Shown here: positions 1 through 9,600 of the stretch, piece by piece
Layout of the letters: every line of letters starts with the position of its first letter
How positions within the stretch are numbered: the first letter of the stretch is position 1
DNA from: Platycnemis pennipes
Taxonomy: Eukaryota > Arthropoda > Insecta > Odonata > Platycnemididae
Length of the DNA: 64,000 bases
Direction of reading: 5' to 3'
Assembly: GCA_933228895.1 (NCBI GenBank)
Contig: OW121854.1
Span: 134,459,926-134,523,925 of the forward strand
Position numbers and translations under genes: made by a program
The notes under the pieces: model-generated
Seen by the model: only the letters and a program-made list of their open reading frames with translations
Databases searched by the model: none
Told to the model about the DNA's origin: nothing

Positions 1-457
1 CTGTGAAGGACCCGTATGTCAGTAGAAGAGAACTTATTTCCGAGCGAAATGTGGAAAGTATTTGGTGTTCAGTTAAAGTAAAAGTAGTAACGCAAAAATA
101 TATATGTACGTGCATATTACAGGCCACCGGACGTAGAGGTCAACTCTATAATGGAACTAGAGTCAGAGATTACATTACTTTCTCGGAACGAGGATAGAGG
201 AATAATAGTAGGCGGAGAATTCAATCTCCCTTCGATAGATTGGAATACGTGCAGTTTCATAACAGGAGGTAAGGATAAGGAACTCTGCGAATCACTGTTA
301 AACACCTTTACGTCACAACAACTTCGTTCGTTACAACTACTGGTAACAAAACCGACCAGGGGAAACAACATTCTAGACTTATTAGCAATAAATATACCCG
401 AAAGAAAACTAAATACAGTTACAGACACAGGAATTAGTGATCATAAAATAGTGCATG
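1..457 (+). pseudogene. LINE-A endonuclease fragment (left part of the interrupted host LINE)
   Basis: This is part of the apurinic-type endonuclease domain of a CR1/L2-like non-LTR retrotransposon. The frame from about 151 shows the conserved GGEFNLPSIDW core and ends in ISDHKIVH, the SDH catalytic motif region. A frameshift near 118 separates it from the preceding piece containing IWCSVKVK. The frame stops only because a 13.4-kb element is inserted after 457. It resumes in the same frame at 13854 (AKFIVG), where LINE-B has ISDHRVITAKL. The copy is old: downstream parts carry many stops. Clade assignment is by sequence likeness only. Confidence 0.85.
452..457. repeat. 6-bp target site duplication, left copy (TGCATG)
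   Basis: TGCATG directly precedes the left terminal inverted repeat and recurs directly after the right one at 13848-13853. Six-base duplications are the known hallmark of Polinton/Maverick integration by an RVE-type integrase. Removing the element and one copy restores the reading frame of the LINE endonuclease. Confidence 0.9.
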
Positions 458-835
458 ACTACTAGTGATGACGGTTCAGGGCACTTTCACTCCAGGGGTC
501 CCCTAGACGTCTTTTCGGGGGCGCTTTTAAACCCCGCCCCTCTTTTTGCCGTTTGGGGCAACCCAGCCCGCCCTTCGCGTCCGTGTGGCAACCCACCCCC
601 ACCCCAATGGTACCTGGGGGTAACCCACCCGCCCTTCGCGTCCGTGTGGCAACCCACCCCCCACCCCCCACCCCCGATGGTGCGTAGGGGCAGCCCAGCC
701 CTCCCCTTGCGTAACCTATGGTCTTCTCGAAACCTCGTGGGCGCTGCGAAGTTTCAGGGCACTTAATGATCTATTATAGTGAAAAATGCCTAATTGGGAA
801 GTGGCCAGGCAAGCTCTGGGCACTCATATGAAGCA
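458..835 (+). repeat. Left terminal inverted repeat
   Basis: It begins ACTACTAGTGATGACGG and matches the reverse complement of 13470-13847 over 378 bases. I see one clear substitution, in a CCCGCCC/CCCACCC context. The repeat contains a C-rich block at about 530-695 with two related units around CGCGTCCGTGTGGCAACCCA. A 103-codon open frame across it is a by-product of this composition. Confidence 0.93.
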
Positions 836-1176
836 AGGCCAATAGAAGTCGTATTTAGTTGAAAGTTAGGATGGCCGTTCAACGTTTACTTACATGAAAT
901 CGAATACGTGCCTGAATGGCCTTGTTAGTTCGAGTGATAAACTCTGAGGTAGTGCAATGGATGAAAAGGGTACTTGGCGTCGCGAGGGGTTTGTTGGGGT
1001 GAAAATAGAATTTGAATGCATAGATTTCCATCGATCATTTTATTACATTGTAGAAACATACAGGCATACGGATGTGATAAAAAAAAAGACACACACACAC
1101 ACACGCGTGCATATTATTCACTTGTGGCAGTTAAGAGTTTTGTTTCCCTATTAACATTCTTATTTCAACAAAACAA
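836..1176. other. Non-coding stretch between left repeat and first gene
   Basis: No gene is supported here. It holds a short run of A followed by a CA microsatellite at about 1090-1106 and is otherwise unremarkable. It is the 3' side of the minus-strand gene at 1177-2043. Confidence 0.6.
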
Positions 1177-2043
1177 TTACAGGTTCAAATTGTTATGATG
1201 CATGATAGCATCGTTAAGAAAGTCATGTCCTTCACGAGTCTTTAAAATTGCACAAATTTCCTTGATTAAGCACTCAACATTTAAGGAGGATGGGGGAGTT
1301 TCTAACTCTGACACATTAATCTGAACATTGGAAACAATTTCACATAGAGGAATGTCCTGTTTATCGTCGCACGCACTTTGACGTGCGAGAAATATGGCAT
1401 CGAGGTACAAATGCAGTACTTTCAGGATGTAAGGAGACCAAGCGCACCGCTCCTCCCAGCGCAGCGTTACACACTCCGCATGAGTCATCAGTCCTTGCCA
1501 CGATGATTTCGCTAGGTATACACTGACATGTCCGTCGCTTGCGTTCACTTTCTCCACGACTATGGCCTTCGTACCGTATATGCATTTGAATCTCAACACG
1601 CAATTTCCGATTGGGATGCTGTGTGGCACCGCGTTATTATAAAAGTATGATGCGATGAGGTCAGCATTGTTGATTAACTCGCACCAACCTTCGTAGTCTA
1701 GCATTACGGAAAAACCTCCAACTCTGCCAATGGTTAAGAAAGGGGAGCACTCGTTCTTCACATCGATACCGATGGTCACTCGCTTCGTATCACTGTAATT
1801 CACTTTATAACCGCATTCGAGTAGTCCGAGATGTTCCGAACGAAAAGTCGGCGGGCGCGATGTTTCCGGCGGCGTTCGTTCATCCACCTCTACCTCCGCG
1901 GCGAGAGATGGCTCGTACGATGGGCGCCTATACTCCCTGCTGATGGGCGCGCGCGGGGAGTAGGGTCGGGAACCTCCACCCTTGGAGGTGCCTTTCACTC
2001 CCCCTCTCCTCGGCGCACGGAATGAAGTTCTAGGCGTTTCCAT
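1177..2043 (-). CDS. Polinton-like protein of unknown function with basic N-terminus and possible duplicated PC4-like motif
   Basis: The 288-residue protein starts at an ATG. A TTATAA sequence lies roughly 45 bases upstream. I do not recognise a named family. Residues 1-45 are rich in Arg, Gly, Ser and Pro, suggesting nucleic-acid binding. The folded part contains two similar stretches: residues 110-123 (GFSVMLDYEGWCEL) and 171-186 (GHVSVYLAKSSWQGLM). Both follow G-x-SV-x-L-x4-W-x2-L/M, which resembles the strand-turn-helix segment of PC4-type single-strand DNA-binding folds. That likeness is inference. A role in packaging or single-stranded DNA binding during protein-primed replication would fit; a minor capsid or core protein is an alternative. 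It is the gene nearest the left terminus. Confidence 0.75.
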   Translation of the reverse strand: METPRTSFRAPRRGGVKGTSKGGGSRPYSPRAPISREYRRPSYEPSLAAEVEVDERTPPETSRPPTFRSEHLGLLECGYKVNYSDTKRVTIGIDVKNECSPFLTIGRVGGFSVMLDYEGWCELINNADLIASYFYNNAVPHSIPIGNCVLRFKCIYGTKAIVVEKVNASDGHVSVYLAKSSWQGLMTHAECVTLRWEERCAWSPYILKVLHLYLDAIFLARQSACDDKQDIPLCEIVSNVQINVSELETPPSSLNVECLIKEICAILKTREGHDFLNDAIMHHNNLNL

Positions 2044-2156
2044 GTTTGCTGGACGGGAACTGTCTGCAGTCTCCGGTGTCGGGGGCGTTATAAGCTCTCC
2101 TGAGTAGGGGAGAGGGTGACGGTGGAGGGGGGAGCAAGATGGTGATCTCCGCCCAT

Positions 2157-2726
2157 TTATGATTTCAGAAGATATTTACCCGGTATTACCGCAGCCCTTC
2201 CGATCTGAACGTGGAATGCGGGGTGGTATGGAGGACACAATTGACACCTCTTGCCGAATATTTCATTATAGATAATCAGAATAAGTCCATCGTTAAAATC
2301 GGAGTTTGTGCCTCGGAAAAGTTTTAAAAATTTCGCCATGGAAACACCGCTGCATCGGGAAGCTAGAAATACGGCCGAATAATTACCACATGTGGCAGAC
2401 GTCCAGCTCTGAAGCTGAATTGTGTTGTGTCGCCACGATTTACATTCCCTGTTGAGGAAGTTTACATGTTCCGCAACGAGGGGTGGTAGTCCATAGCTAT
2501 CAAAAAATTCCCCCTTTCCGTTTCTATCGATAAATATTCCGATCCAGTGCGATCCAGGTTTTCTTTCAGGGTCCGTATTCACAATCAGTGCGGCGGGATG
2601 CTTGCATTTTGCGGGTAAGTTGTCGGCCGCAAAGACACCTCTGAATATCGGTCGGGTCTCATGATGATTGTTTAACGCGCGAGTTAGTTGAATACCGTTC
2701 ATCTCGCCCGTCGTAGCTGTTTTCAT
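2157..2726 (-). CDS. Adenain-like capsid maturation cysteine protease (PRO)
   Basis: The 189-residue protein has the layout of the adenovirus-type cysteine protease (clan CE) found in Polintons, which cleaves capsid and core precursors. His60 lies in GSHWIGIF, Asp76 in FFDSYGL and Cys113 in SATCGNYSAVFL, with glutamines at 104 and 106 in the oxyanion-hole position. The spacing and order H-D-Q-C match the family. The start is the ATG at 2726, inside the 3' end of the BIR gene, which it overlaps by 68 bases in a different frame. A TATAAAA box 29 bases upstream of this ATG suggests its own promoter. All catalytic residues are present, so the enzyme is probably functional. Confidence 0.92.
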   Translation of the reverse strand: MKTATTGEMNGIQLTRALNNHHETRPIFRGVFAADNLPAKCKHPAALIVNTDPERKPGSHWIGIFIDRNGKGEFFDSYGLPPLVAEHVNFLNRECKSWRHNTIQLQSWTSATCGNYSAVFLASRCSGVSMAKFLKLFRGTNSDFNDGLILIIYNEIFGKRCQLCPPYHPAFHVQIGRAAVIPGKYLLKS

Positions 2727-3492
2727 AATGGGAATGCCATTTTATTTCATGTCTTTTTATACACGGCTCCCTTTCGATAACCTTAGATCTTACTAAAGGA
2801 CATTTAGGGTTCCATCGCAAATGTTCCTTCTTAGGTTGATCCCAAGATTGCCATTCTCCAATAGCTATGCCGCATGCGCTACAAATCGCAACGTCTCGCA
2901 CGCCGGAATAGAAAAAGCCAGCAATGGCTAATCGGCCTATGCTCACAGCAAACCTTCGTGATACCCCCTTGAAAGATTTAAAATGAAAGTCGTAAGATGT
3001 TAGCTTTTTCCAGCCTTCCAAGCGTAGCCATGCAAGTAAGTTGAGACTGTTAACGCTTGCACATTCGTAGGTGTTTCTTTCATGGTTCTTAATACTGCAG
3101 ACTCTCCGACGCACATTAGATTTTAATTTCTTGAGTGATGGACACCCTAAAATTTCCAAATTGATCACTTCCCTATACAATAGCACTTTTTTCAAAAACT
3201 CGCACTTTTCCCTCCCTTTCGCGAACACAAAGGTATACGCAGACGTGTGCATGTGTAGAATGCGTTGCAATTCTGCGTATTCAGTTTCTCCGTCGTTCCA
3301 CGAGAGACCGTGGTAATTTCTGCGCAGCCACGAATCCTGTTTGCTTGTCTCCGCACTCCTCTCAAACTCAGAATAGGGTGGCTTGAAAAGCCATGTCAAC
3401 ACGTCACAGCAGTCATCAGTAGCAATGGAGAGTTCTTTCACCACAAGCTCTCCCGCGCGCTGGAAACACTGAATATCGATGATCGCAGCCAT
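2659..3492 (-). CDS. BIR-domain (inhibitor-of-apoptosis-repeat) protein
   Basis: The protein has 277 residues from the ATG at 3492; the frame is open about 17 codons further but without ATG. Residues 178-234 form a single BIR domain with exact canonical zinc-ligand spacing C-x2-C-x16-H-x6-C (Cys204, Cys207, His224, Cys231), the AGFFYSG segment and the GEWQSWDQP loop. No RING finger follows; the C-terminal 40 residues are polar. BIR domains bind caspases or IAP-antagonist peptides, so an anti-apoptotic or immune role is likely. The N-terminal 150 residues belong to another domain, with GCPSLKKL at 116-123, that recurs at 52007-52255. The gene sits between capsid and protease genes and overlaps the latter. 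Confidence 0.9.
   Translation of the reverse strand: MAAIIDIQCFQRAGELVVKELSIATDDCCDVLTWLFKPPYSEFERSAETSKQDSWLRRNYHGLSWNDGETEYAELQRILHMHTSAYTFVFAKGREKCEFLKKVLLYREVINLEILGCPSLKKLKSNVRRRVCSIKNHERNTYECASVNSLNLLAWLRLEGWKKLTSYDFHFKSFKGVSRRFAVSIGRLAIAGFFYSGVRDVAICSACGIAIGEWQSWDQPKKEHLRWNPKCPLVRSKVIEREPCIKRHEIKWHSHYENSYDGRDERYSTNSRVKQSS
2755..2761 (-). promoter_or_regulatory. TATA box of the protease gene
   Basis: On the minus strand the sequence reads TATAAAA, 29 bases upstream of the protease ATG and within the coding region of the preceding BIR gene. The position suits a core promoter with a very short leader. Sequence match only. Confidence 0.55.
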
Positions 3493-3671
3493 CTGTGCAC
3501 CTCGTGTAAATCTACTGTAAGTGTGTGTGAACGGAGGGAGCACCCTTCTTAATAAACCCTAGCCCCTCCTTCCCTTTCTCTTGAGAATCCCCACTCCCCT
3601 CTCTCTCTCTTTCTCTCCCCCCACACGCACACTTCTCACCCCTCGCCACTCTGCGAAGAGGGGCACACCTA

Positions 3672-4979
3672 CTAGCTGCTATAGTCTACTCCAACATTTC
3701 GATGTCGGTCGATTTCAAGAATATTATTAAATTCGGCGTACAGAAGGCAATTTATAGTCTCGGGCAGAGCGTTTTTAAATCTTACTTCCAAGCGGAGGCT
3801 ACCGTGTCTCTGTAGGCTCCAATGGGAAGAGTTTGCTTCTAAATCAGGTGTCAGATCGAAAGCTGTGAGGAAGTAACCATCCTTATAATTTTCTCTAGGG
3901 ATTCCGTTTCCATCATCTTGAAAGTGAATGCCAGTGCCTGAGAAAAGCGTGTGATAAGCCTGAAGGAAAAGACCGGATCCCGAGAAATCTGGTTGTAAAG
4001 GCTTGGTAGGGACCTGCTTCCCATCGAGATATAAGGCGAGAAACGTGAGATCAAAATTTTGAAAATTGTATGGGTTCGATACCAGTTCCCCGTTGAACGC
4101 AGCGTTGGAGACAAATCCTACAATCACGCGCTTTGGAAGTTGTCCTAAGAAAATGTTATCCAAGGTTTTACTCTGTACGTCACGCGAAATGGTGACGGTT
4201 TTGATATCCACGCGCGTGATTGGATACTTTGCCGTGGATTTTTCTAAAGCCCGGCTATGTCCTATAAGGACAGATGGACTTATTTTCACTTTACGAACCA
4301 GGAGTGCCGCATCTACTATTTTTACAGCAGTGTTTTCGTAGATTCGCGAGGCCATCAGATTAAATTCCGTCTTTGATCTGACGAGTTTGAGGCGCATCTC
4401 CACTCCATTCAAAAGGAATTTTTCCTGGTTAAATAGATCACAGTGGAGATGGCCCATTAATTCCACTGGGTTTCCCTCATTAGTGTATTGGCGCCTTTTA
4501 ATGGCACCTGAATTTTCGCGACAATCGTCCATTTTTCCGGGCGTGTCGTCGTACCACAGTGCCGCCGTAAGGTGGGACGACTTTGCGGCGGGTCCGTAAT
4601 TAAGAAGAGTTTCAATGAAGGCCCGATACGGATAAGTATGACTTGGAGGCGTCACCAGCTTCTGATTGAGAAAGATGTCAACCTGCGAGAATAGAGAATG
4701 CAGCCACAGATTTACCGGTCCGATTACGGAATCGTCATCGTTCATCTGAGCCCTCCGTTCAATACGAACTGTTATGGCTATTAACGTGTGTGATAGATCG
4801 ATGTACTCGTCGCCATGACCGGGTATGACAAACTCCAAAGGCGCGTTGTCAGTTAAGGTTGTGACGGGCTTATAATGTATCCACTGTCCATCTTCAATAC
4901 TCGTTTGAGTAGGTGGAATAGAGAACAGATCGAGCTCTGATTTCACGCACTCGCAGGATTGGTGGTGGAGGAAAGACAT
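3672..4979 (-). CDS. Capsid-like protein, F54H12.2-type (probable double jelly-roll/hexon-like)
   Basis: The 435-residue protein starts at an ATG at 4979. Its N-terminal region (ELDLFSIPPTQTSIEDGQW, then EFVIPGHGDEYIDLSHTL, then LHSLFSQVDIFLNQ) is that of the widespread 'F54H12.2-like' proteins annotated in many invertebrates. These belong to Maverick/Polinton-type elements and are thought to be jelly-roll capsid proteins. It is rich in predicted beta strands and has no signal peptide or membrane segment. Its place between the ATPase and the protease supports a virion role. Whether it is the major capsid or another capsid component cannot be settled by eye; at 435 residues it is shorter than the usual Polinton major capsid protein. 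Confidence 0.8.
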   Translation of the reverse strand: MSFLHHQSCECVKSELDLFSIPPTQTSIEDGQWIHYKPVTTLTDNAPLEFVIPGHGDEYIDLSHTLIAITVRIERRAQMNDDDSVIGPVNLWLHSLFSQVDIFLNQKLVTPPSHTYPYRAFIETLLNYGPAAKSSHLTAALWYDDTPGKMDDCRENSGAIKRRQYTNEGNPVELMGHLHCDLFNQEKFLLNGVEMRLKLVRSKTEFNLMASRIYENTAVKIVDAALLVRKVKISPSVLIGHSRALEKSTAKYPITRVDIKTVTISRDVQSKTLDNIFLGQLPKRVIVGFVSNAAFNGELVSNPYNFQNFDLTFLALYLDGKQVPTKPLQPDFSGSGLFLQAYHTLFSGTGIHFQDDGNGIPRENYKDGYFLTAFDLTPDLEANSSHWSLQRHGSLRLEVRFKNALPETINCLLYAEFNNILEIDRHRNVGVDYSS

Positions 4980-5319
4980 TTTAGGAAAATATGTCTTTGA
5001 TACCAGTCATATGTAAAACCAGGGAAAGTCGTACGACGAAATTGCGATGAAAAAAAAATTGGACTCGAAAAGTCTCGAACTTGGGACGTCAACATTGTGA
5101 AGCGAGTACTTTACCCCTAACCCAAACTGCACTGATTAAACGTGGCTAATTATTGGCTTTATATTGGCAATCAAATATTTCAAACTCGTTTTTTGACGAA
5201 GTTTCTGGATATATAACCCTATATGGGGGGTGATTCGTAAATAACTCATCAAGGACTACCTGCCTGGCAAATTTCGTCAAAATCCTAGACCCGGAACTCG
5301 GACACTCCCCTTGTTAGAT
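4980..5319. other. Intergenic spacer between ATPase and capsid-like genes
   Basis: No gene is supported. The spacer has an A-run near 5050 and a weak tRNA-like stretch on the minus strand at 5061-5126. It contains the 5' leader and presumably the promoter of the capsid-like gene, but no clear TATA box. Confidence 0.5.
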
Positions 5320-5952
5320 TCATTTTCTCGGTTGGTAAAAATACGAAGTTTTATCGTCCGGAAATATTTCGGTGCGATATCGAAAGATGTCGGGAGTTGT
5401 CTGCTTTAGATCGATAAATAAATATCCGTGCGCCTTGCCCGTCGCGTCATCGTAAGCATCTTGCAGAAATCGGATATTTTTCGGGTATATCTGTCTCGCT
5501 AAACTCAGTATCTGACTTCTATCTCTCGGATTTTTGAAGTAGACAATGTAGTGCGTGTTCAGAGAAATATCACGAGCACCCTTTCCTTGGTGAAACAGAT
5601 TTTGCGTAAGGTGGATGACACTAATATTCTTGTGATGGCTGCCCCTCGAGAACAAATCTACGACAAATCTATCGCAACTTTCCACCATGAGATCGTCCAG
5701 GATGACCAGCTTCGCACCTGTTTCGTGAGAAGTGTGTTTTATATCGGGCAAACCCTCGTGGAAAGAGACGCCTAACATCTTCAGACCTTCGTAGAAATGC
5801 TGCCATTCAGAATAACACCAAATAATTTCAACGAAGGTTACATCGAACATCTCCCGCTGAAAGTGTATAAGCCGATTTGTGAAAAACGTCTTGCCGCAGG
5901 CGCTCGGTCCTGCAACTAGCGCAGCAAACGGGTGTTTTATTCGCAAGTCCAT
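5320..5952 (-). CDS. A32/FtsK-type DNA-packaging ATPase
   Basis: The ATPase has about 210 residues from the first ATG (5952). The frame is open 15 codons further upstream, to a GTG at 5997, so a longer or spliced start is possible. Walker A is GPSACGKT at residues 15-22, close to the N-terminus as in Polinton ATPases. Walker B is KLVILDDLM at about 81-89, and a polar HLTQNLFHQ stretch follows at about 114-122. These features match the HerA/FtsK superfamily packaging ATPases of Polintons, adintoviruses and virophages, which pump genome DNA into the capsid. All motifs are intact. Confidence 0.9.
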   Translation of the reverse strand: MDLRIKHPFAALVAGPSACGKTFFTNRLIHFQREMFDVTFVEIIWCYSEWQHFYEGLKMLGVSFHEGLPDIKHTSHETGAKLVILDDLMVESCDRFVVDLFSRGSHHKNISVIHLTQNLFHQGKGARDISLNTHYIVYFKNPRDRSQILSLARQIYPKNIRFLQDAYDDATGKAHGYLFIDLKQTTPDIFRYRTEIFPDDKTSYFYQPRK

Positions 5953-6618
5953 CCCTACGACTGGGTAAATGAATGCCCGCTCTTGCAATTTAAACACTTG
6001 TACACTACTTTAATACCACAATCCCCTTACCCGCGCCACCCTCGCACACACACACACACCCCCCGTGGTGACTTGTCGCGTAGCGCGTAGATGAATTGCC
6101 CAGCTGGAAAGCCTAATTCTGAAACGCGGAAATAAATACGAAAAAAAATAAATACCTCGGACTACTCTCGGTTGGATTCCCAGAAAAGCGTATCCACGAA
6201 CACTGCATACAATTTACAGCGCTTGCTTGCAATTTGGGAAATCTTAAGCCCTCCCGCCACGGCAAGGCGGTAGTCCACGGAAGGGAAAAATAATAAATTA
6301 CATAAATCATAAAAAAAAAAATAATGAAAACTCAGGGTTGGAAAGTAATGAAATATATAAAATACATAAATTGTAAAGTAATTGGGAATAATCAATTTAA
6401 AAAAGAAATGAAATGAAATAAGATATATTTAAAATGAAATGAAAATAAATTAAATAAAATGATGTTAATTGAAATGAAATGAAATGAAAAGAAATGAAAT
6501 TAAATGAATTAAATGAAATTAAATGAATTAAATGAAATTAAATGAAATTAAATGAAATTAAATGGAATTAAATGAAATTAAATGAAATTAAATTAAATTA
6601 AAAGTTTTTTTTTCCATT
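5953..6618. repeat. Low-complexity spacer with AAATG/AAATT tandem repeats
   Basis: From about 6400 to 6600 the sequence is a degenerate tandem array of AAATG and AAATT units. The rest is A/T-rich with a short CA run near 6045. No gene is supported. It separates the 3' end of the polymerase gene from the ATPase gene. Confidence 0.7.
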
Positions 6619-9600
6619 CTAGAGGAGGCGTCGTTTCTTGTACCCATAGGGAAGCGTGTCGAAGTTCTCTACGCGTTTCCTCTTGGTGTATACAACGCGA
6701 AAGAGCTTGGTTTCAGGCCTTGTCACGATATCATGGTTCTTCAGCCGCCTAATTTTATGGGTATATTCTATCCTTCTTCCGGGTTCATCATGCACCACCA
6801 TTGATTTCAGAGTGTCGAAGCACACAATCCTATCATTTGAGGAGTTGACAGTAATTCCACGCACTTTGCACACAGCCTTCTCGAACTCTGGATTACTCGA
6901 GGAGCGAACCACGTACGCGTAGTTCTTTGGCCCGCCAGACACAAATTCGCTTATGTAACAGTCCGGTCCCAGCGGGGCTATCTCATCCGTCATGTCACCG
7001 AGGTAATCACCGATTGGCGGTGACCATTCACCAGGTTTTTGCGTGAAGACTACAGAATCCGTGTCGTGGTAACAAACGCGTCTTTGCAGCTTCTCTAAGT
7101 ATTTAAAGAGCTCCAATCTGGCATGTGCCGTTGTATAACATGCCATAATTATACCGTTTGAGGCGGAGGGGGAAACAGCATCCTCGTTTTCCGTCCAATG
7201 GACGTAGAGAGTGTCTTCGTTCACTTCATCGAGCCGTAGAACTTCAACGTTGGGGTCTGAGAAAAGGGAATTCAAAGCGGCACATTCTTTTATCAGAGTA
7301 GTTTTTGTTAAATTATCTCTTTGTCCTAGCTTACCCCAAAATGAATTTAAGAAAAGCTTCGAGAGTGAGCGTTTTGCGGGATTGTGACAGATTGAAAGTT
7401 TATCCAGCTCCACTCCTTCCCTCTCTCTAAACTTCTTCAGATATTCTTCTTTCTCTTCGTCCGTCACACACCACGCAGGCCACCCACTTGCCTCTTGTTT
7501 AAGCTTGAGAAAGGCGTTTATGTAGCCTGAGAATAGTCCGCCCTCTCCGGTTTCTCGGTTAAACTGAGTCACTTTGTAATTCCAAGCTTCGTGAATGTTT
7601 TTAACGACGTATCCTAGAGATACGGCTTTCTTCAGCTCACTGGTCACCCAAGTACCAGATAGCATTCTCTCAGTCTCGTCGTGTGAGCACTCTTCTTGAT
7701 TTTCAAGCGCACACGTCTTACAGAGGGGGAAGAGAAGTTTCCCATTGCCCTTCATAGGAAGCACCGGATGGTAGAGGTCGGTCGGGGGAAGAACATCACA
7801 TTTCACAACTCCCTCCAAATCATCAAGTGGAGGACACTCAGCGCCAACGTAGATGGTCGGATGGCCGACGGGATATGCGCCATATTTATTCACGTAGGGA
7901 TATAACGAGCAAATGTCAATGTATCTGATTTTCTCCCCCGATTCCTCGCAAGCTTTACGATAGAGCCGTAAAGCATTTGTCCGCCCGCCGTAGAATGCAT
8001 CGCGAGGGTTCAGTGGTGTTTCTTTGCGCTTGGGATGATCTTTCAGAAATCTTGCTAGAGCAGAGTCGCGTTCAATTTCCCTCTCGAATTGGCATTCCCA
8101 CATTTCAATTACTTTATAACCAGCCAGAGTGAACATCTTCCTTCTACTCTCGGTGCCCTCGTACCGTGTTTGCATTGTTTCGTTCTTACTATTAGAAACT
8201 GGAACATGTCGCTGGGGAAAACATTTGGGGCATCCGTGAAAAAAACATCCGTAAAACTCAAAAATAATTTCCTCCGTCTCGTTTTTCATATACCCGTCAA
8301 CCTTTCTGCCCAGGATTCTAACCTCCCGTCCGTTTTCCGCGTGGCGGATCTTTATTCCCCTCCTTCTCTCTTCCGTTAGCAGCCAAAGGATCGCCTTTTC
8401 CGACTGCTTGTCCGCCCAGCGATACCCACCAGGGGGCATAATGGCAATGGTCTCCTCCTTCAAATATTTTTTTCGAAAAACTCTCATGCACGCACTCGCA
8501 ATCGTGAGACACTCTCTGAATGGGTCGACACCGTTTAGTGAGAGAAACTCATCCCTGAACTTCAAGCATGCAAGTCTCAATATATTCACATCCTGTATGC
8601 AATAGTTTTTAATCTCCTTATCCATGTGAAAAACATATTTTTCACGCCGTAGCTCTGCGTGCCATTTTTTAAATTTAATAAGATCGCCGGACGACATATC
8701 TGCTGTTCCGTAGCTGTCCATCGGCGGCAGGGGCCCCACATATTCCCGATTTGCCTCCGTGTTGAAAAAGTGTGGAAAATATCCCTTCACCATCGAGCTA
8801 TCCAACCCGAGCGCCGACGGTAGCTTGGCGAGGGGCATGGGAAGAAAGTTTAACGAGTCTATAAACTTTAAGCCGTCAAACTCAACGCACATGAGCTTCG
8901 CCCCGTTCGCGATGAGCTTTGGCGTCCAGTCCATTTTTTCCACCATCACCTTCAGGATAAAGTGGCAATCGTATCCCTTGGAATTGTGTGCGATACACAC
9001 AATTTCATCAAACCCTTTTCGGCGCAGGGAGACGAGACTCTTCACAAATGAGTGCACTGGGTCCGAATCGTCAAATATGCACTGCCTCTCCCCGCATTTC
9101 TCACAGTCGTTAAGGGATTCATCTCTGAAGCAGGCAGTGCAGCATCTCTGCGACACCAACAAATTTGCTGTGTGGAGAAAGGTGTCAGTTTTCCCCGGCA
9201 CTGGCTCATCCTGGCGCGATTCAATGTCATAGAATACAAAAACACATTTTTCACTGGCGCTTTGTTTATCAGCGATTGGCTTCATAAAACATTTATTCTC
9301 TCCACTGTGGCGACTCTTACAGGTCTGACAATAAATTTCACCGCAGATGTGACCTTTCTTCTGGGTGAGTGCACTGTAAACTCTACAGCATAGATTACAA
9401 TATTTGAAAACTTCACATGGAGCTCTTGCTTTGCCCTTAGGATTCAAATGCTTTAAATAACAGCTCTCGCTGTAAAAGTTTCTATTGCAGGACTGACACA
9501 CAACAGTCGGATCGCACACCTCACACGGTGGGGAGGTCATACACCTGGCACACTCGTTAGGGCATTTATGAAGATGCATGTTTTGAAATGGCTTCCTACA

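Noticed and set aside
458..766. Open frames of about 100 codons in both terminal repeats, proline-rich
   Set aside because: They exist only because of the C-rich repeat composition, are present in both repeat copies, and have no domain or promoter.
5061..5126. tRNA-like stretch on the minus strand with a GTTCGAGA B-box-like core
   Set aside because: The arms do not fold into a cloverleaf and the A box is poor; I do not call a tRNA gene.
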